Below are positions 24,501 to 32,588 of a DNA stretch of 64,000 nucleotides, piece after piece (position 1 is the stretch's first letter; each line of letters begins with the position of its first letter). The stretch comes from Isosphaeraceae bacterium. GTDB taxonomy: Bacteria > Planctomycetota > Planctomycetia > Isosphaerales > Isosphaeraceae. The notes under the pieces were generated by a model. The model did not search any database. It saw only the letters and a program-made list of their open reading frames with translations, and was not told where the DNA came from. The position numbers and the translations under genes are program-made. The stretch spans positions 32,729-96,728 of the forward strand of contig JARLIH010000256.1 in assembly GCA_031291845.1 (NCBI GenBank), in the 5' to 3' direction.

Positions 24501-26383
24501 CCCCTTTCCCCGGCCCCGACGTGTGCGTCCGGATCGCCGACGCGGTGGTCCTCGCGATCGTGGCGTTCGCGGCCGTTGCCGCCATCAGGTCCATCGAGCG
24601 CAGGAAAGAGACGCTGGAGCAGCAGGTTCCGATCCTCAAGGAGGGGATCGCGATGGTGGCGAAGGCCATCGAGGAGAACCAGCGGAACCATGCCGGGGCA
24701 GTCGCTCGGGGGGCGAAAGGTGAAGCGAAACACGCCGCGAAGCTGGCTGCGGACAAAGAGAAGGAGCTCCTTGTCAAGCGGGCCGAGCTCGATCGCCTCA
24801 ACGCACGGCTCAACGGCGGGCCGTGGGGCTTTGCCCGGTTGACGACGGTCGTTGTCATCCTGCTCCCACTCCTGGCCGGGTTCGCGATGCTTGTTGCCGT
24901 TGTCGGGCTCATCTTTCCCCGCGCTCCGTACACGCCGCTGCTGTTCCTGGAGCGAGCGCTCAACCTGGGCAATGGCGTGTCGCCCCTGGTCCCGGTGCTC
25001 TTGGTCGGACTGACGGCGACGGTCTGGCTCGGTTGCCACTTGCGCCGGGTCGACTACATCGACCGTCTGTGGAAAGATCGGGTCGGCCGTTGGCATGTCA
25101 ACCCGCTCAAGCAGCCGATCGACGACGCGATGACCGACGAGCGTAAGGACCGCCTCCTGCGTTCGAGTGCGGTGGTTCGCGACTTGATCTACCAGGTCAT
25201 CCCAGGCGCCCTGACGCGGAACCCGGCATGCGTGCTCGCCACGGGCTTGGCGGGCCTCGTCCTCGTGCACCTCTACGAGCGCTTCATTCCCACGGTCGAC
25301 GGCCTCGCGTTCAACCGGGCGATGATCCTGGCCTTCGCGGCGCTGACGGTCGCGACCGTCGTCACGCTCTGCCGGTTCCTGCTGACCTGGTGGGCCGTCC
25401 GCCAGCTCCTGCGCGAATTCGCGCTGTTGCCGATGCAGCGGGCGTTCGACCGTGTTCCCAAATGCGTGTCGCGTGAATTCGGCCCGTACCTCAATGCGCT
25501 GCAACCAAGGGTCAAGAACCTGGAGATCATGGTCCATCAATGGGCCCTGGTGGCGGACGGATTCCACGACGATGCCGTCGCGCGGGGCTTGTTCGGGAAA
25601 CCGATGGCGGAGCTCGATCAGGCGCGGCAGACGCAACTGGATGCGCTTGCCGAGGCGTTTCGCGAGACAGGCGCTCCGCGCGCCCCGGGCGAACCGCCGG
25701 GGGTTGCGATCGCGCGACTCTTCGAGCGCGAGTGCGTCGACGAAGAAACCGCGGCTTCACCCTCCGAGAGCCAGGTCCGCGCAGGCCTCCGGACGGCCGC
25801 TGGGGCCTGTTTCAGTGTCCTTATCCCCTACTGGCGATCGCGGTCGATCAAGGACGCCTACGGCGAGGACGCCCCGGGCTCCCCTACCAACGACGCATCC
25901 GGAGCGACTGCAAGTGAGGCCGAGACCTCGGCCGGCAACGGGACCTCGACCTGGGGCCCTGAGACGAAACCCTGGCTGGCACAAGTCGAGGACCTCCTGG
26001 TGCTCGAACTGACCAACTTCATCAGCGAGTGCACGATCCATCTGAAGAACCAGGCGGCCTTCCTGGCGATCGGCCCACTCCTGCTCTTGCTCGCGGCGAC
26101 GAGCTACCCGTTCCAACCCCAACGCTTCCTGGTCGTGACGATCTGGACGCTCCTGGTCGCCGTCGCCGCGGGGGTCATCTGGGCCTACGTGCAGATGGAG
26201 CGCAACGAGGTGCTGAGCCGGATCTCGAAGACGACGCCCGATCGAGTCAGTTTCAACCCAACGTTCCTCACTCACGTGGCCGCCGTCACGATCCCGCTGC
26301 TGGGCGCTCTGCTCACCCAGTTCCCGTTCGTTTCCGACACCCTCAACCAGTGGCTCGATCCCGTCGTACGGATCTTGAAATGA
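21527..26383 (+). CDS. giant receptor-like polytopic membrane protein
   Basis: A 1618-residue protein of unrecognised family. One helix at about 12-30 is followed by an ectodomain to about residue 735. In it, KVALLTESDTQFGRLEEP (about 420-437) and YVGIVATDTRDVIFLSALVREYCPDVQLFSPVGD (about 525-560) resemble type I periplasmic binding folds. Then come helices near 740, 800, 848, 887, 925, 975 and 1005, a coiled coil at about 1022-1098 (KETLEQQVPILKEGIAMVAK...), helices near 1105, 1152, 1235 and 1267, a soluble stretch of about 220 residues, and three helices near 1512, 1535 and 1580 at the end. The design suggests a sensor or channel that binds a ligand outside and signals through the coiled coil. 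It starts 169 bases after the MBL gene and 35 bases before the patatin remnant. Confidence 0.8.
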   Translation: MADDPKSSFGSPTLVLAAAVFAVFTGFIGGSGPTDRKATSPDAASPADKAGAARPDTLPTVSAKDPRRPFQEFWEVSASDAGKELAEDLIQHSDTIAPEFLIALVPDPIDSRLSYRFDAIVDDVQMAVESLGWNLDRFWLPWQPSGQQPARRDSLVPIIDSPPDSGKAFSLRLFTAGGPHLTGRYGLPNNEHEPRPGESSALHEREPGVLIFRKPRADQDERKSQQIMIVFLVGERPTSGIHKAALGKALNIIEFVKRGTTTPEAMPTEAVRFPIVGPYFSGSERSLELVISDWTSKRMHARPMTIEAALPAAWRLRDKSSARVIDEYLFRRNTLFDNELGSTSARASRPIFWRFSIRSGGANHVDRKKIIRNSGDDGKGPAVVEFDATLHHFHHVMRELFRFLRRQNGHRPLGKVALLTESDTQFGRLEEPRNIRTSWDIDQDDHNTTITVMKFPFHISQVAAAYDQNRQADEKGAAPALARPSSKLRIPFDETGSPRDIVPSLSPGMSSASDEFDLAKILETIAMEDYRYVGIVATDTRDVIFLSALVREYCPDVQLFSPVGDLLLGHPTYASQLRGMIVASPYPLFSMAQRWDPPYSGDHRRHLFMHESDQGYYNATLSLLGAVQKPMPHLENASVFESSYYSSMFDYGRPFDEMYLLEKAREDGFSGDELPSCPPLPEELEPPLWVGVVGQRGLWPLHFETTPGDRSDDEDFIFRPRPDDLGADNSRLEQFVPLIPQFSWFWGTIVLGLTAVTGAIYYAHWRIALRQRAPSGVLGLFRTVDPGGGDSRQRETQDAFVYAMIGVVGAVYGYFVAKPCRLAIRHSPWTIFLDPYRLATLSWGDYWNWQFGLVASVLAGAGMAALTATVAIRVSQASRRRRPSTAAVVFWTLSTVLLVAHRFVLPAVRGPAKPFEGDPPISLSWADNIMLACLVWLALPAADRWLKENLSATSGATGSPPPGNGLAGILSRLHFPAAVCLFFCAAGIYLEPPFPGPDVCVRIADAVVLAIVAFAAVAAIRSIERRKETLEQQVPILKEGIAMVAKAIEENQRNHAGAVARGAKGEAKHAAKLAADKEKELLVKRAELDRLNARLNGGPWGFARLTTVVVILLPLLAGFAMLVAVVGLIFPRAPYTPLLFLERALNLGNGVSPLVPVLLVGLTATVWLGCHLRRVDYIDRLWKDRVGRWHVNPLKQPIDDAMTDERKDRLLRSSAVVRDLIYQVIPGALTRNPACVLATGLAGLVLVHLYERFIPTVDGLAFNRAMILAFAALTVATVVTLCRFLLTWWAVRQLLREFALLPMQRAFDRVPKCVSREFGPYLNALQPRVKNLEIMVHQWALVADGFHDDAVARGLFGKPMAELDQARQTQLDALAEAFRETGAPRAPGEPPGVAIARLFERECVDEETAASPSESQVRAGLRTAAGACFSVLIPYWRSRSIKDAYGEDAPGSPTNDASGATASEAETSAGNGTSTWGPETKPWLAQVEDLLVLELTNFISECTIHLKNQAAFLAIGPLLLLLAATSYPFQPQRFLVVTIWTLLVAVAAGVIWAYVQMERNEVLSRISKTTPDRVSFNPTFLTHVAAVTIPLLGALLTQFPFVSDTLNQWLDPVVRILK

Positions 26384-26418
26384 CCCGACCGCGTACTTGA
26401 CGTGCCACGCGAGAGCCA

Positions 26419-26844
26419 ATGCCGATGACCGCCGTCGAAAGTCACGCGGAAGACGCTGGCAAGCCGGTCACGCTCCTCGGCGCCGAGGGCGCCGCGGCCC
26501 CCGCGTCGGGGATCGCCCTTTGCCTCTCGGGCGGGGGCTACCGGGCGATGGTCTTCCATCTCGGCGTCCTCTGGCGGCTCAACGACGCCGGCCTGCTCGG
26601 CCGCCTCGACCGCATTTCGAGCGTCTCCGGCGGCTCCATCACCGCGGCCTGGCTTGCCGGGAGCTGGCGGGGGCTCGCCCTGGACCAAGGCACGCCCTCG
26701 CCCCTGTTCCGCGAGAGGGTAATCGACCCCATTCGCCGGGTCGCCGGCACGACGATCGACGTCTGGAAGGCACGGCGTTACGTTTCTTGTCACCCATTAC
26801 CAGGAGTTCTCCATGTCGCTAACCTACGGCTTCGTCAAGTGTAG
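26419..26844 (+). pseudogene. truncated patatin-like phospholipase
   Basis: Residues 1-120 are the N-terminal part of a patatin: LCLSGGGYRAMVFHLGVLWRL with oxyanion GGGYR (37-41), then SSVSGGSITAAWLAG with the nucleophile elbow SVSGG (67-71). A full patatin needs about 250-400 residues and a distal Asp (D-G-G/A) to complete the Ser-Asp dyad. Here similarity ends at about VWKARRYV, near 26780, and the frame runs 60 more bases into the start of the next gene and stops. No continuation was found in other frames, so the 3' part looks deleted rather than frameshifted. It is presumably inactive. Its place right after the giant membrane protein suggests that an intact phospholipase once belonged to the cassette. 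Confidence 0.8.
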
Positions 26845-27529
26845 GGTCGTCTCGAACCCAGTCCTGAAATCGTCGCGCCACAAGCAGGAAACGCAGTACC
26901 ATCTCCACGCGACGCTCAAGGTTGCCGATGAGGGGGGTGCCTCCCACAAGTGGGACACCGCAATCAACGTAGGCACCAATGATGCCGACGACCTCTTGAA
27001 CTACAGGCTCGCCTTCGACTACCACCACCCGATCATCGAGACCCTGAAGTCGGCGGCGCCGGGCTTCCACGACCTGACCGGCACGTCCGCACTCCCCGCG
27101 CTCGACTTCCTGCGCAGCGACGTCCTGAAAGAGACGGGACACTGGCGGGAGAGCGACGTCATGGACGGATCCGAACAGGTCGAGCCGCTCGCCACCCTCA
27201 AGCGCCTCCTCCAGCACGCCCACGACAAGCACTCGGACGTGTACATCTTCGGGCGGACCTACAAGGGGGGCGGCCTCGGTATCCACGACGTCCACATGAA
27301 CCAGGGATCGCAGTCCAAGACGTTCTTCAACGACGGTACGGACGACGACAACGACCACAACGACGACTGGCAGGACGGGGCCGTCCTCGTCGACCTCGGC
27401 ACCACGGAATGGGCCGCGTACTTCACCGCGTTCACGCAGCAGCTCGTCCCGACCGACGGCCTGGGAAATCCCCTCTCGGACAGCCACCCCGTCGACGACG
27501 CCGACGTGGGCAGCCTCATCGGCAAGTGA
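26813..27529 (+). CDS. YukJ / DUF2278 family protein
   Basis: A 238-residue protein of the DUF2278 (YukJ) family: it starts MSLTYGFVKCRVV, followed by the typical Q-YHLHATLKV strand and WDTAINVGTNDADDLLNYRLAFDYHHPII. The middle has LDFLRSDVL and the C-terminal half VYIFGRTYKGGGLGIHDVHMNQGSQ, then an acidic loop, WQDGAVLVDLG and AYFTAFTQQLVPTD, all usual for the family. It is soluble, with no signal peptide. Biochemical function is unknown. Its ATG has AGGAG seven bases upstream, and it overlaps the end of the truncated patatin. The DGTDDDNDHNDDW loop might bind Ca2+. Next to a PLD-like gene it may act in the same process. Confidence 0.88.
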   Translation: MSLTYGFVKCRVVSNPVLKSSRHKQETQYHLHATLKVADEGGASHKWDTAINVGTNDADDLLNYRLAFDYHHPIIETLKSAAPGFHDLTGTSALPALDFLRSDVLKETGHWRESDVMDGSEQVEPLATLKRLLQHAHDKHSDVYIFGRTYKGGGLGIHDVHMNQGSQSKTFFNDGTDDDNDHNDDWQDGAVLVDLGTTEWAAYFTAFTQQLVPTDGLGNPLSDSHPVDDADVGSLIGK

Positions 27530-27562
27530 TCGCGCATCAAATGACAGCGCATACGAAAAGGC

Positions 27563-27582
27563 GTCTTTAGCCCCATTCGGGG
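27563..27582 (+). terminator. short hairpin after the YukJ gene
   Basis: AGCCCC and CGGGGCT pair around a three-base loop, 35 bases after the YukJ stop. It has no T-tract. It may be an attenuator or partial terminator within the cassette. Confidence 0.3.
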
Positions 27583-27670
27583 CTGAGGTCAGGACAACGA
27601 ACGTGTCCGCGCCGGATCGGGTGTCTCGGATTCAGAACGTCCCCAGCCTCCAAGAACAAGGAGAATCTCG

Positions 27671-29488
27671 ATGCCTCCAAAAGCACACAGCACCCAGCCG
27701 CTAACCGTCAAAGCGTACCGAGGCGATGCAAAGACCCTGCTGGCTTTCAACCTGCCCGACCGGGCCAGCGCAAAGGATCTCGCAGGGTTCACGATCCAAT
27801 GCCAGCCGCCTGGACAACCTGCGTTCTACCTCCAAAACAACCTGCGGTTCGAGGTCCCCGGGCAACACGCCCAGGTTGCCACCGAGCCGGCCACGTCGAG
27901 CATCAACGCTCCCTTCCATAAGTTTCGCTGGCTGCACATCCCCGGCACGTTTCAGGGCACAAAGCCCACGTTCGGCCCGAACGTCTACACTGTGACGCCC
28001 CGCTTTTTCGATGGCGCCGGGGCCCTCTTGCCGATCGACCGCGGGCGGAGCGTCTCGGTCACCGTGGACGTCCAGCCTTTCAAGACGAAGGGGCTGGAGC
28101 TGGGCTTCACGCGCGGCTTCATGCAGTCACAGGCATTCGTCCATCATTTCGGGCTCAAGGCCGTGCTCCGACCGAAGGGAAACGAGCTGCAGTTCGACAC
28201 CTCGGCGGTCTCGGGGACCAACAACCAGGGCCAGACCTATACGTTCGCCGAGGAATACGACTGGAGCGGTTTCACCGCGCGCGCGAAAATCTTCGGGATT
28301 CTTAACGAAGTATTGAACGACAAATCGTTGCATCTGGACGTGTTTGCCTACGATCTCAACGAGCCCGACGTGATCGCGGTCCTGCTCCAGCTTGCCAAGC
28401 AAGGGCGAGTGCGGGTGATCCTCGACGACGCGGCCCTGCACCATAGCGGCTCCTCGCCGAGACCCGAGGACGAGTTTGAAGCACTCTTTACGAAGGCGGC
28501 CCAGCGCGGCGCGGCGATCCTCCGCGGGCACTTCAAGCGCTACGCGCACGACAAGGTGTTCATCGTTTCGAAGAACTCCGCCGCCACGAAGGTGCTCACC
28601 GGGTCGACGAATTTCTCGGTAACGGGCATGTACGTCAACGCGAACCACGTGCTCGTCTTCAACGATCCGAAGGTAGCCGCGAAGTACCAGGATGTCTTCA
28701 ACGCATCGTGGTCGGGGAACGTGAAAGGCCCGGCTTTTCTGCAGGATCCGCTCTCCGCGGCGACGTTCAACGCGACGTCGAAACTGACGCCCCAGAGCGA
28801 GATCACCTTCTCGCCGCATGCGAGCACCTTCGCCGAGCAGATTCTCGACGGGCTGGTGGCTCGGATTCAGCAGGAGGAAAAAACCGCGCACGGCAGCGTC
28901 CTGTTCGCGGTCATGGAGATCGGCACCGGCACCGGCCCGGTTTACCCGGCGCTGCAAAAGTTGCACGAGAACCAGCAGATCTTCAGTTACGGCATCTCCG
29001 ACACCACGTCGGGCATCGAGTTGTACGCGCCCGGGAAAACGACCGGCGTGCTCGTGACGGGCAAGCCGACCAAGTCCCAGCTCCCGCCGCCGTTCGACCA
29101 GGTGCCGGTGATCCCGGGGGTCGGCCACCAGGTGCATCATAAGTTCGTCGTCTGCGGGTTCAACGGCAACAATCCCGTCACGTACTGCGGCTCTTCGAAT
29201 CTCGCCCTCGGCGGTGAGGAATCGAACGGAGACAACCTGATCGCCATTCACGACGGCGACGTCGCGACCGTCTTCGCGATCGAGGCGCTGGCGCTGGTCG
29301 ATCACTTTGAGTTCCTGGACCGCAGCGCAACGACCAAGCCCAAGGCCCCCAAGCGTGCACCGAAGTTTGCCTCGAAGCAGCAGCTCGCGGTCTCGGCCGG
29401 CTGGTTCCTCTCCACGACCGATCAGTGGGCCGCCCCCTATTTCAATCCCGGCGATCTGCATTGCGTCGATCGCGAGCTCTTTGGTTGA
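27671..29488 (+). CDS. phospholipase D-like (double HKD) protein
   Basis: A 605-residue protein. Residues 1-145 form a beta-rich N-terminal domain; the PLD core follows. First HKD motif: AHDKVFIV (H293, K295) with downstream LTGSTNFS. Second: VHHKFVV (H489, K491) with YCGSSNLALGG. Two complete motifs predict an active phosphodiesterase that works on phospholipids or nucleic acids. There is no signal peptide or membrane helix. The second half also has the N-E-like acidic residue ESNGDN after GSSN, as in other PLDs. The ATG has AAGGAG nine bases upstream. It follows the YukJ gene by 141 bases and ends the co-directional cassette. Confidence 0.88.
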   Translation: MPPKAHSTQPLTVKAYRGDAKTLLAFNLPDRASAKDLAGFTIQCQPPGQPAFYLQNNLRFEVPGQHAQVATEPATSSINAPFHKFRWLHIPGTFQGTKPTFGPNVYTVTPRFFDGAGALLPIDRGRSVSVTVDVQPFKTKGLELGFTRGFMQSQAFVHHFGLKAVLRPKGNELQFDTSAVSGTNNQGQTYTFAEEYDWSGFTARAKIFGILNEVLNDKSLHLDVFAYDLNEPDVIAVLLQLAKQGRVRVILDDAALHHSGSSPRPEDEFEALFTKAAQRGAAILRGHFKRYAHDKVFIVSKNSAATKVLTGSTNFSVTGMYVNANHVLVFNDPKVAAKYQDVFNASWSGNVKGPAFLQDPLSAATFNATSKLTPQSEITFSPHASTFAEQILDGLVARIQQEEKTAHGSVLFAVMEIGTGTGPVYPALQKLHENQQIFSYGISDTTSGIELYAPGKTTGVLVTGKPTKSQLPPPFDQVPVIPGVGHQVHHKFVVCGFNGNNPVTYCGSSNLALGGEESNGDNLIAIHDGDVATVFAIEALALVDHFEFLDRSATTKPKAPKRAPKFASKQQLAVSAGWFLSTTDQWAAPYFNPGDLHCVDRELFG

Positions 29489-29628
29489 ATCGATGCGGCA
29501 CCGAGCAAAGCGCGATGACATGTAGCAAGTCCAATGCCGTTGAAGGAATGTTGGCTGGCAACCCGCCGCATCGACCGCTAGAATCGATCCTCACTCCCGT
29601 TGGACCAGGCCCGAAGGGTCAATGATCG

Positions 29629-30711
29629 ATGCAACGACGCGGACCGTTCGCCCCGAAGCGCTGGCCAGTCTCGCGACCTCCGCTCTGGCCGTTGTTCCTG
29701 ACGTGCTGGGTCGCGGGCTGCGACTCCTTGACGATGGCGCCGCCGGCAGCGCCCGAGCTTAGCTCCATTACCAGGCCGTCGGAGACGCCGCCCAGGACCC
29801 TCGAGCTGGTTCTCGGCGGTGAGACGATCGACCGCTTGTTCTGGGCCGCCAAGGGTCCCCCCATGGCAGAACGGCGCAAAGTGGTATGCTACGAGGCGCA
29901 CCTGGGGGCGGGCGACCCGCCGGCGAAGCAGGCCGAGCTGATCCGCAACGCCCTGGAGAGGCATGTCTCCGCCCTGATCGTCGAGCCCGTCGACGCACCC
30001 GAGGTCGTCGACGCGTTGCGCTCAGCGCAGGCGCAGTCGGTCCCCATCGTGCTCCTCGATCACCCGGTCCCAGGGCTGGGTAACGCGGGGCCGGTCACGC
30101 TCGTCGCGCTTCCTGACTTCGGACCTTCGGCGCGGTCGATCGTCGCGTCGGCCCAAGCGTCCGCCAAGACGAGGAAGCTGCCGGCAGACGGCCGCGCCCT
30201 TCTCCTCGTCAACAGCCGGACGGACCGGCGCTCGGCCGATCGCGTCGCCGCGCTCCGCAGCGCGCTCAAGGAGGCCGGCACCGGCTTGAGCGAGACCTTG
30301 CAGTTCACCGACACCGGTGAAGCCATCGAGTCTTCTCTCCGGGCCAAGCTGACCGCCGACCCGAAGATCACCTTCGTGTTCGCCGAGGAGGACCAAGGGC
30401 TGGCCGCCGCCAACCATCTCCGTCAAGAGTTGCGTGACAAGCGCCCGTTCGTCACGGCCGGCTATTTCCACTTCGACTCGCGCGACGAACCCGTGCCCAT
30501 CGAGGGTTGCGCCGCGGCCGTCGATGGCAATCAGCGCGGCCTGATCGCCAGGGCGGTGGACTCGGCCGTGCGGCTGGCGAACGGCGAGAAAGTGCCGGAC
30601 CGGATCGAGGTCCCCCTGGTCCTCTGCATCGACGGCCAGCGGCCGGCCCCCTCGAATCCCGACACCACCCCCGCTCCAGCGCCCCCGAGTGCGCCTGCTC
30701 CACGTTTGTAA
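29629..30711 (+). CDS. substrate-binding lipoprotein (Peripla_BP_4-like)
   Basis: A 360-residue exported protein. The signal sequence ends in a lipobox, FLTCWVAGC, with the lipidated Cys at 31. The mature part has the sugar-binding (RbsB-like) type I fold: KQAELIRNALERHVSALIVEPVDAPEVVDALRSAQAQSVPIVLLDHPVPG and later FVFAEEDQGLAAANHLRQ, then IEGCAAAVDGNQRGLIARAVDSAVRL (shown in pieces of the family pattern). A Pro/Ala tail closes it. No permease or ATPase gene is next to it, so it may serve as a sensor or orphan binding protein. It follows the PLD gene by 140 bases on the same strand and could be a late member of the cassette. The stop codon TAA lies inside a dispersed repeat (30707-30729). 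Confidence 0.8.
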   Translation: MQRRGPFAPKRWPVSRPPLWPLFLTCWVAGCDSLTMAPPAAPELSSITRPSETPPRTLELVLGGETIDRLFWAAKGPPMAERRKVVCYEAHLGAGDPPAKQAELIRNALERHVSALIVEPVDAPEVVDALRSAQAQSVPIVLLDHPVPGLGNAGPVTLVALPDFGPSARSIVASAQASAKTRKLPADGRALLLVNSRTDRRSADRVAALRSALKEAGTGLSETLQFTDTGEAIESSLRAKLTADPKITFVFAEEDQGLAAANHLRQELRDKRPFVTAGYFHFDSRDEPVPIEGCAAAVDGNQRGLIARAVDSAVRLANGEKVPDRIEVPLVLCIDGQRPAPSNPDTTPAPAPPSAPAPRL

Positions 30712-30773
30712 GGTGCATGAAATGCACCGCCGTCGTTGGTGTCGCGAATCCGGTGCATTTCTTGCGCCCTACG
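30707..30773. repeat. dispersed palindromic repeat overlapping a stop codon
   Basis: The arm at 30707-30729 (TGTAAGGTGCATGAAATGCA at its core) pairs imperfectly with 30751-30773. The same arm occurs at 58651-58674, on the opposite strand. It supplies the TAA stop of the lipoprotein gene. Confidence 0.65.
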
Positions 30774-30925
30774 AGAGGCGTTCGACGGTCCCGATCAGAT
30801 CGCGGAAATCATCAAGACTTCCCTTATTCTTAATAACGGAGGGTTACAATCCCCGCCACTTTTCGAACGGGGCCGGCCTGGTCCTGAGAGAGAAGGGAAC
30901 CCATGCTGGGGATCGAGGCAAACAA

Positions 30926-31852
30926 ATGAATCGCCGCGTTCTGGTGGGGCTTGCCGTTTTAGGGCTGTTGGTGGTTGCCGCCGGAACGATGTCGGCTCCC
31001 GCCGACTTGCGAGCGTCTCTCTTCGGCGGGAGCCGCGAGCGGGCCCTCGCCTTGATCGCGCGACGTGGAGGACAGGTCCGGGTGGACGAACGCCAGCCCG
31101 GCAAGCCCGTGGTCAAGGTTGACCTCTACGCGGCCACGGAGTTCACGGACGAAGACCTGAAGGCCATCGAAACATTCCCTCGCCTCCGGTCCCTCGACCT
31201 CATGGGGACGCGCGTCACCGATGCCGGCGTCTCGCGCCTCGTCAGCCACCTGGGCGCGCTTCAAACCCTCGACCTCATGGGGACGAAGGTCACCGACGCC
31301 GTGCTGGAGCCGATCGGGCGGCTGAAGACGCTCCGAGGCCTGGGCCTGCACGGCACGTTTGTGACAAACGCGGGCATGGAACGCGTCGGGATGATGGAGA
31401 CGCTCGAGAGGGTGAACCTCGGCGACACCGGTGTTACCGACGACGGCCTGCGACGGCTCCGGGGCCTGACTCGCTTGCGGGTCCTCGGCCTGGAGGCCAC
31501 CGGCATCAGCGACGAAGGCCTGCGCTCCCTTCGTGCGATGACGTCGCTCCGCGATATCAACCTGGGCACCACCCCGATCACCGATGAGGGCCTGAAACAG
31601 CTCACGGGGTTCACCGAACTGCGAAAGCTGAAACTGCTCGGCTGCCCGATCACCGATGCCGGATTGACCTCGTTAGCGAATCTCCACGAGCTCGAAAGCT
31701 TGAACCTCGACTTCACACGAATCCGAACGTTGTCCGCTCTCAAGGACCTGAATAAGCTCCGCGAGCTGCGCCTCCGGGATGCTCCCGTTCCGGCCGCCGA
31801 GGTGGAAGCGCTGCGGCGGGCGTTGGGGCATGAATTCGAGGTTTACCGTTAG
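30926..31852 (+). CDS. secreted or anchored leucine-rich-repeat protein
   Basis: A 308-residue protein with an N-terminal hydrophobic segment (MNRRVLVGLAVLGLLVVAAGTM), probably a signal peptide or anchor, and about nine leucine-rich repeats of 24 residues from about 75 to 290 (LRSLDLMGTRVTDAGVSRL, LRVLGLEATGISDEGLRSL, LRKLKLLGCPITDAGLTSL). The form LxxLxLxxTxITDxGLxxL is the RNI/cysteine-free LRR type common in Planctomycetes. It forms a curved binding scaffold outside the cytoplasm. ATG 30926 is preferred with GAGG upstream; the longer frame starting at 30689 runs through the repeat at 30707-30773 and lacks a signal peptide at its beginning. Partner unknown. Confidence 0.85.
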   Translation: MNRRVLVGLAVLGLLVVAAGTMSAPADLRASLFGGSRERALALIARRGGQVRVDERQPGKPVVKVDLYAATEFTDEDLKAIETFPRLRSLDLMGTRVTDAGVSRLVSHLGALQTLDLMGTKVTDAVLEPIGRLKTLRGLGLHGTFVTNAGMERVGMMETLERVNLGDTGVTDDGLRRLRGLTRLRVLGLEATGISDEGLRSLRAMTSLRDINLGTTPITDEGLKQLTGFTELRKLKLLGCPITDAGLTSLANLHELESLNLDFTRIRTLSALKDLNKLRELRLRDAPVPAAEVEALRRALGHEFEVYR

Positions 31853-31877
31853 ACGGCCCGCGGAGCGGCGAAGAGGG

Positions 31878-31902
31878 CGTTCCCATGCAGAGCATGGGAA
31901 CG
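31878..31902. repeat. palindromic repeat (CGTTCCCATGC type)
   Basis: CGTTCCCATGC (31878-31888) pairs perfectly with GCATGGGAACG (31892-31902) around a three-base loop. Elements with this CGTTCCCA...TGGGAACG design are scattered in planctomycete and cyanobacterial genomes. It lies 26 bases after the LRR stop and could also end transcripts. Confidence 0.65.
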
Positions 31903-32030
31903 AGAGAACACGCGGTGATGACAATGAGGTCCCCCTCATGAAGGGGCGACCGCTACGGGTATCGCGCCGGCTCGCACACGAGCGCGATTCGCGCGAAAGT
32001 CGATCTCAACGGTAACGCCGGCACAAAACG

Positions 32031-32588
32031 TCAGGGTTGCTCGAACGAGCCCGCTTTGGCCTGGGCCGGGCCGGGCTTCGCGTTCGCCGCGGGCCGGGCA
32101 GCGGCTGGCGACTCGTGCTTCGGCTCTTCGCCCTTGTGGCCGTCCTTGAGCGCCTGGAGCTGCGCGGCGACTTTTTCCGTCTGGGCGTGCGCCTGCTCGA
32201 TTTCCGTGGCCAACTGGGTCTGCACGGCCTTGAGCTCCCGGCCGAGCGCGTCATCGCCCACGGCGGCAGACGACCGCTGGGCGGATTTCGACGGCCCGGC
32301 GCAGGCCTTGAGCTCGGCCACGGCCAGGGTCATGTCGTAACGGATCCGGACCAGCTCTTCCAGCTCCTTGATCTGCTGGTCGATCTCCTTGCGGGTCCGG
32401 TCGTACTCGCCGGAGCGCTCCCGAAAGCTCCGGTAGGACTGAAGCAGCTTCTCGGCCTGCCGGCCTGGCTCACCGGCCGCCGCGCCGTTCTTGCCCTTGG
32501 CATCGTCAGCACGGACCAGAGCGATCGGAAGGGCCGCCGAGGCGAGGACCACTACGGCCGAGGCAAAACCCGCTCGCAGACGATTCAT
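32031..32588 (-). CDS. exported coiled-coil protein, function unknown
   Basis: A 185-residue protein. Residues 1-27 are a signal peptide (MNRLRAGFASAVVVLASAALPIALVRA). A helical region follows, with heptad character at about 45-90 (EKLLQSYRSFRERSGEYDRTRKEIDQQIKELEELV) and 115-150 (LGRELKAVQTQLATEIEQAHAQTEKVAAQLQAL), and then a Lys/Pro/Ala tail. It is likely periplasmic and elongated. No family is recognised. It is convergent with the LRR gene. ATG 32588 with AGGGAG upstream is preferred; the open frame up to 32702 has no signal peptide. Confidence 0.75.
   Translation of the reverse strand: MNRLRAGFASAVVVLASAALPIALVRADDAKGKNGAAAGEPGRQAEKLLQSYRSFRERSGEYDRTRKEIDQQIKELEELVRIRYDMTLAVAELKACAGPSKSAQRSSAAVGDDALGRELKAVQTQLATEIEQAHAQTEKVAAQLQALKDGHKGEEPKHESPAAARPAANAKPGPAQAKAGSFEQP

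Noticed and set aside
23465..25636. 723-residue open frame on the minus strand
   Set aside because: It is antisense to the giant membrane protein and shows only Arg/Glu-rich low-complexity sequence; no start or domain is supported.
26780..27000. Frameshifted continuation of the patatin
   Set aside because: The other frames after 26780 show no DGG/DGA-type catalytic Asp or patatin-like sequence; the DNA belongs to the YukJ gene, so a deletion is more likely.
30689..30925. N-terminal extension of the LRR protein
   Set aside because: It would run through a dispersed palindrome and an AT-containing leader, while ATG 30926 begins a good signal peptide with a ribosome-binding site.
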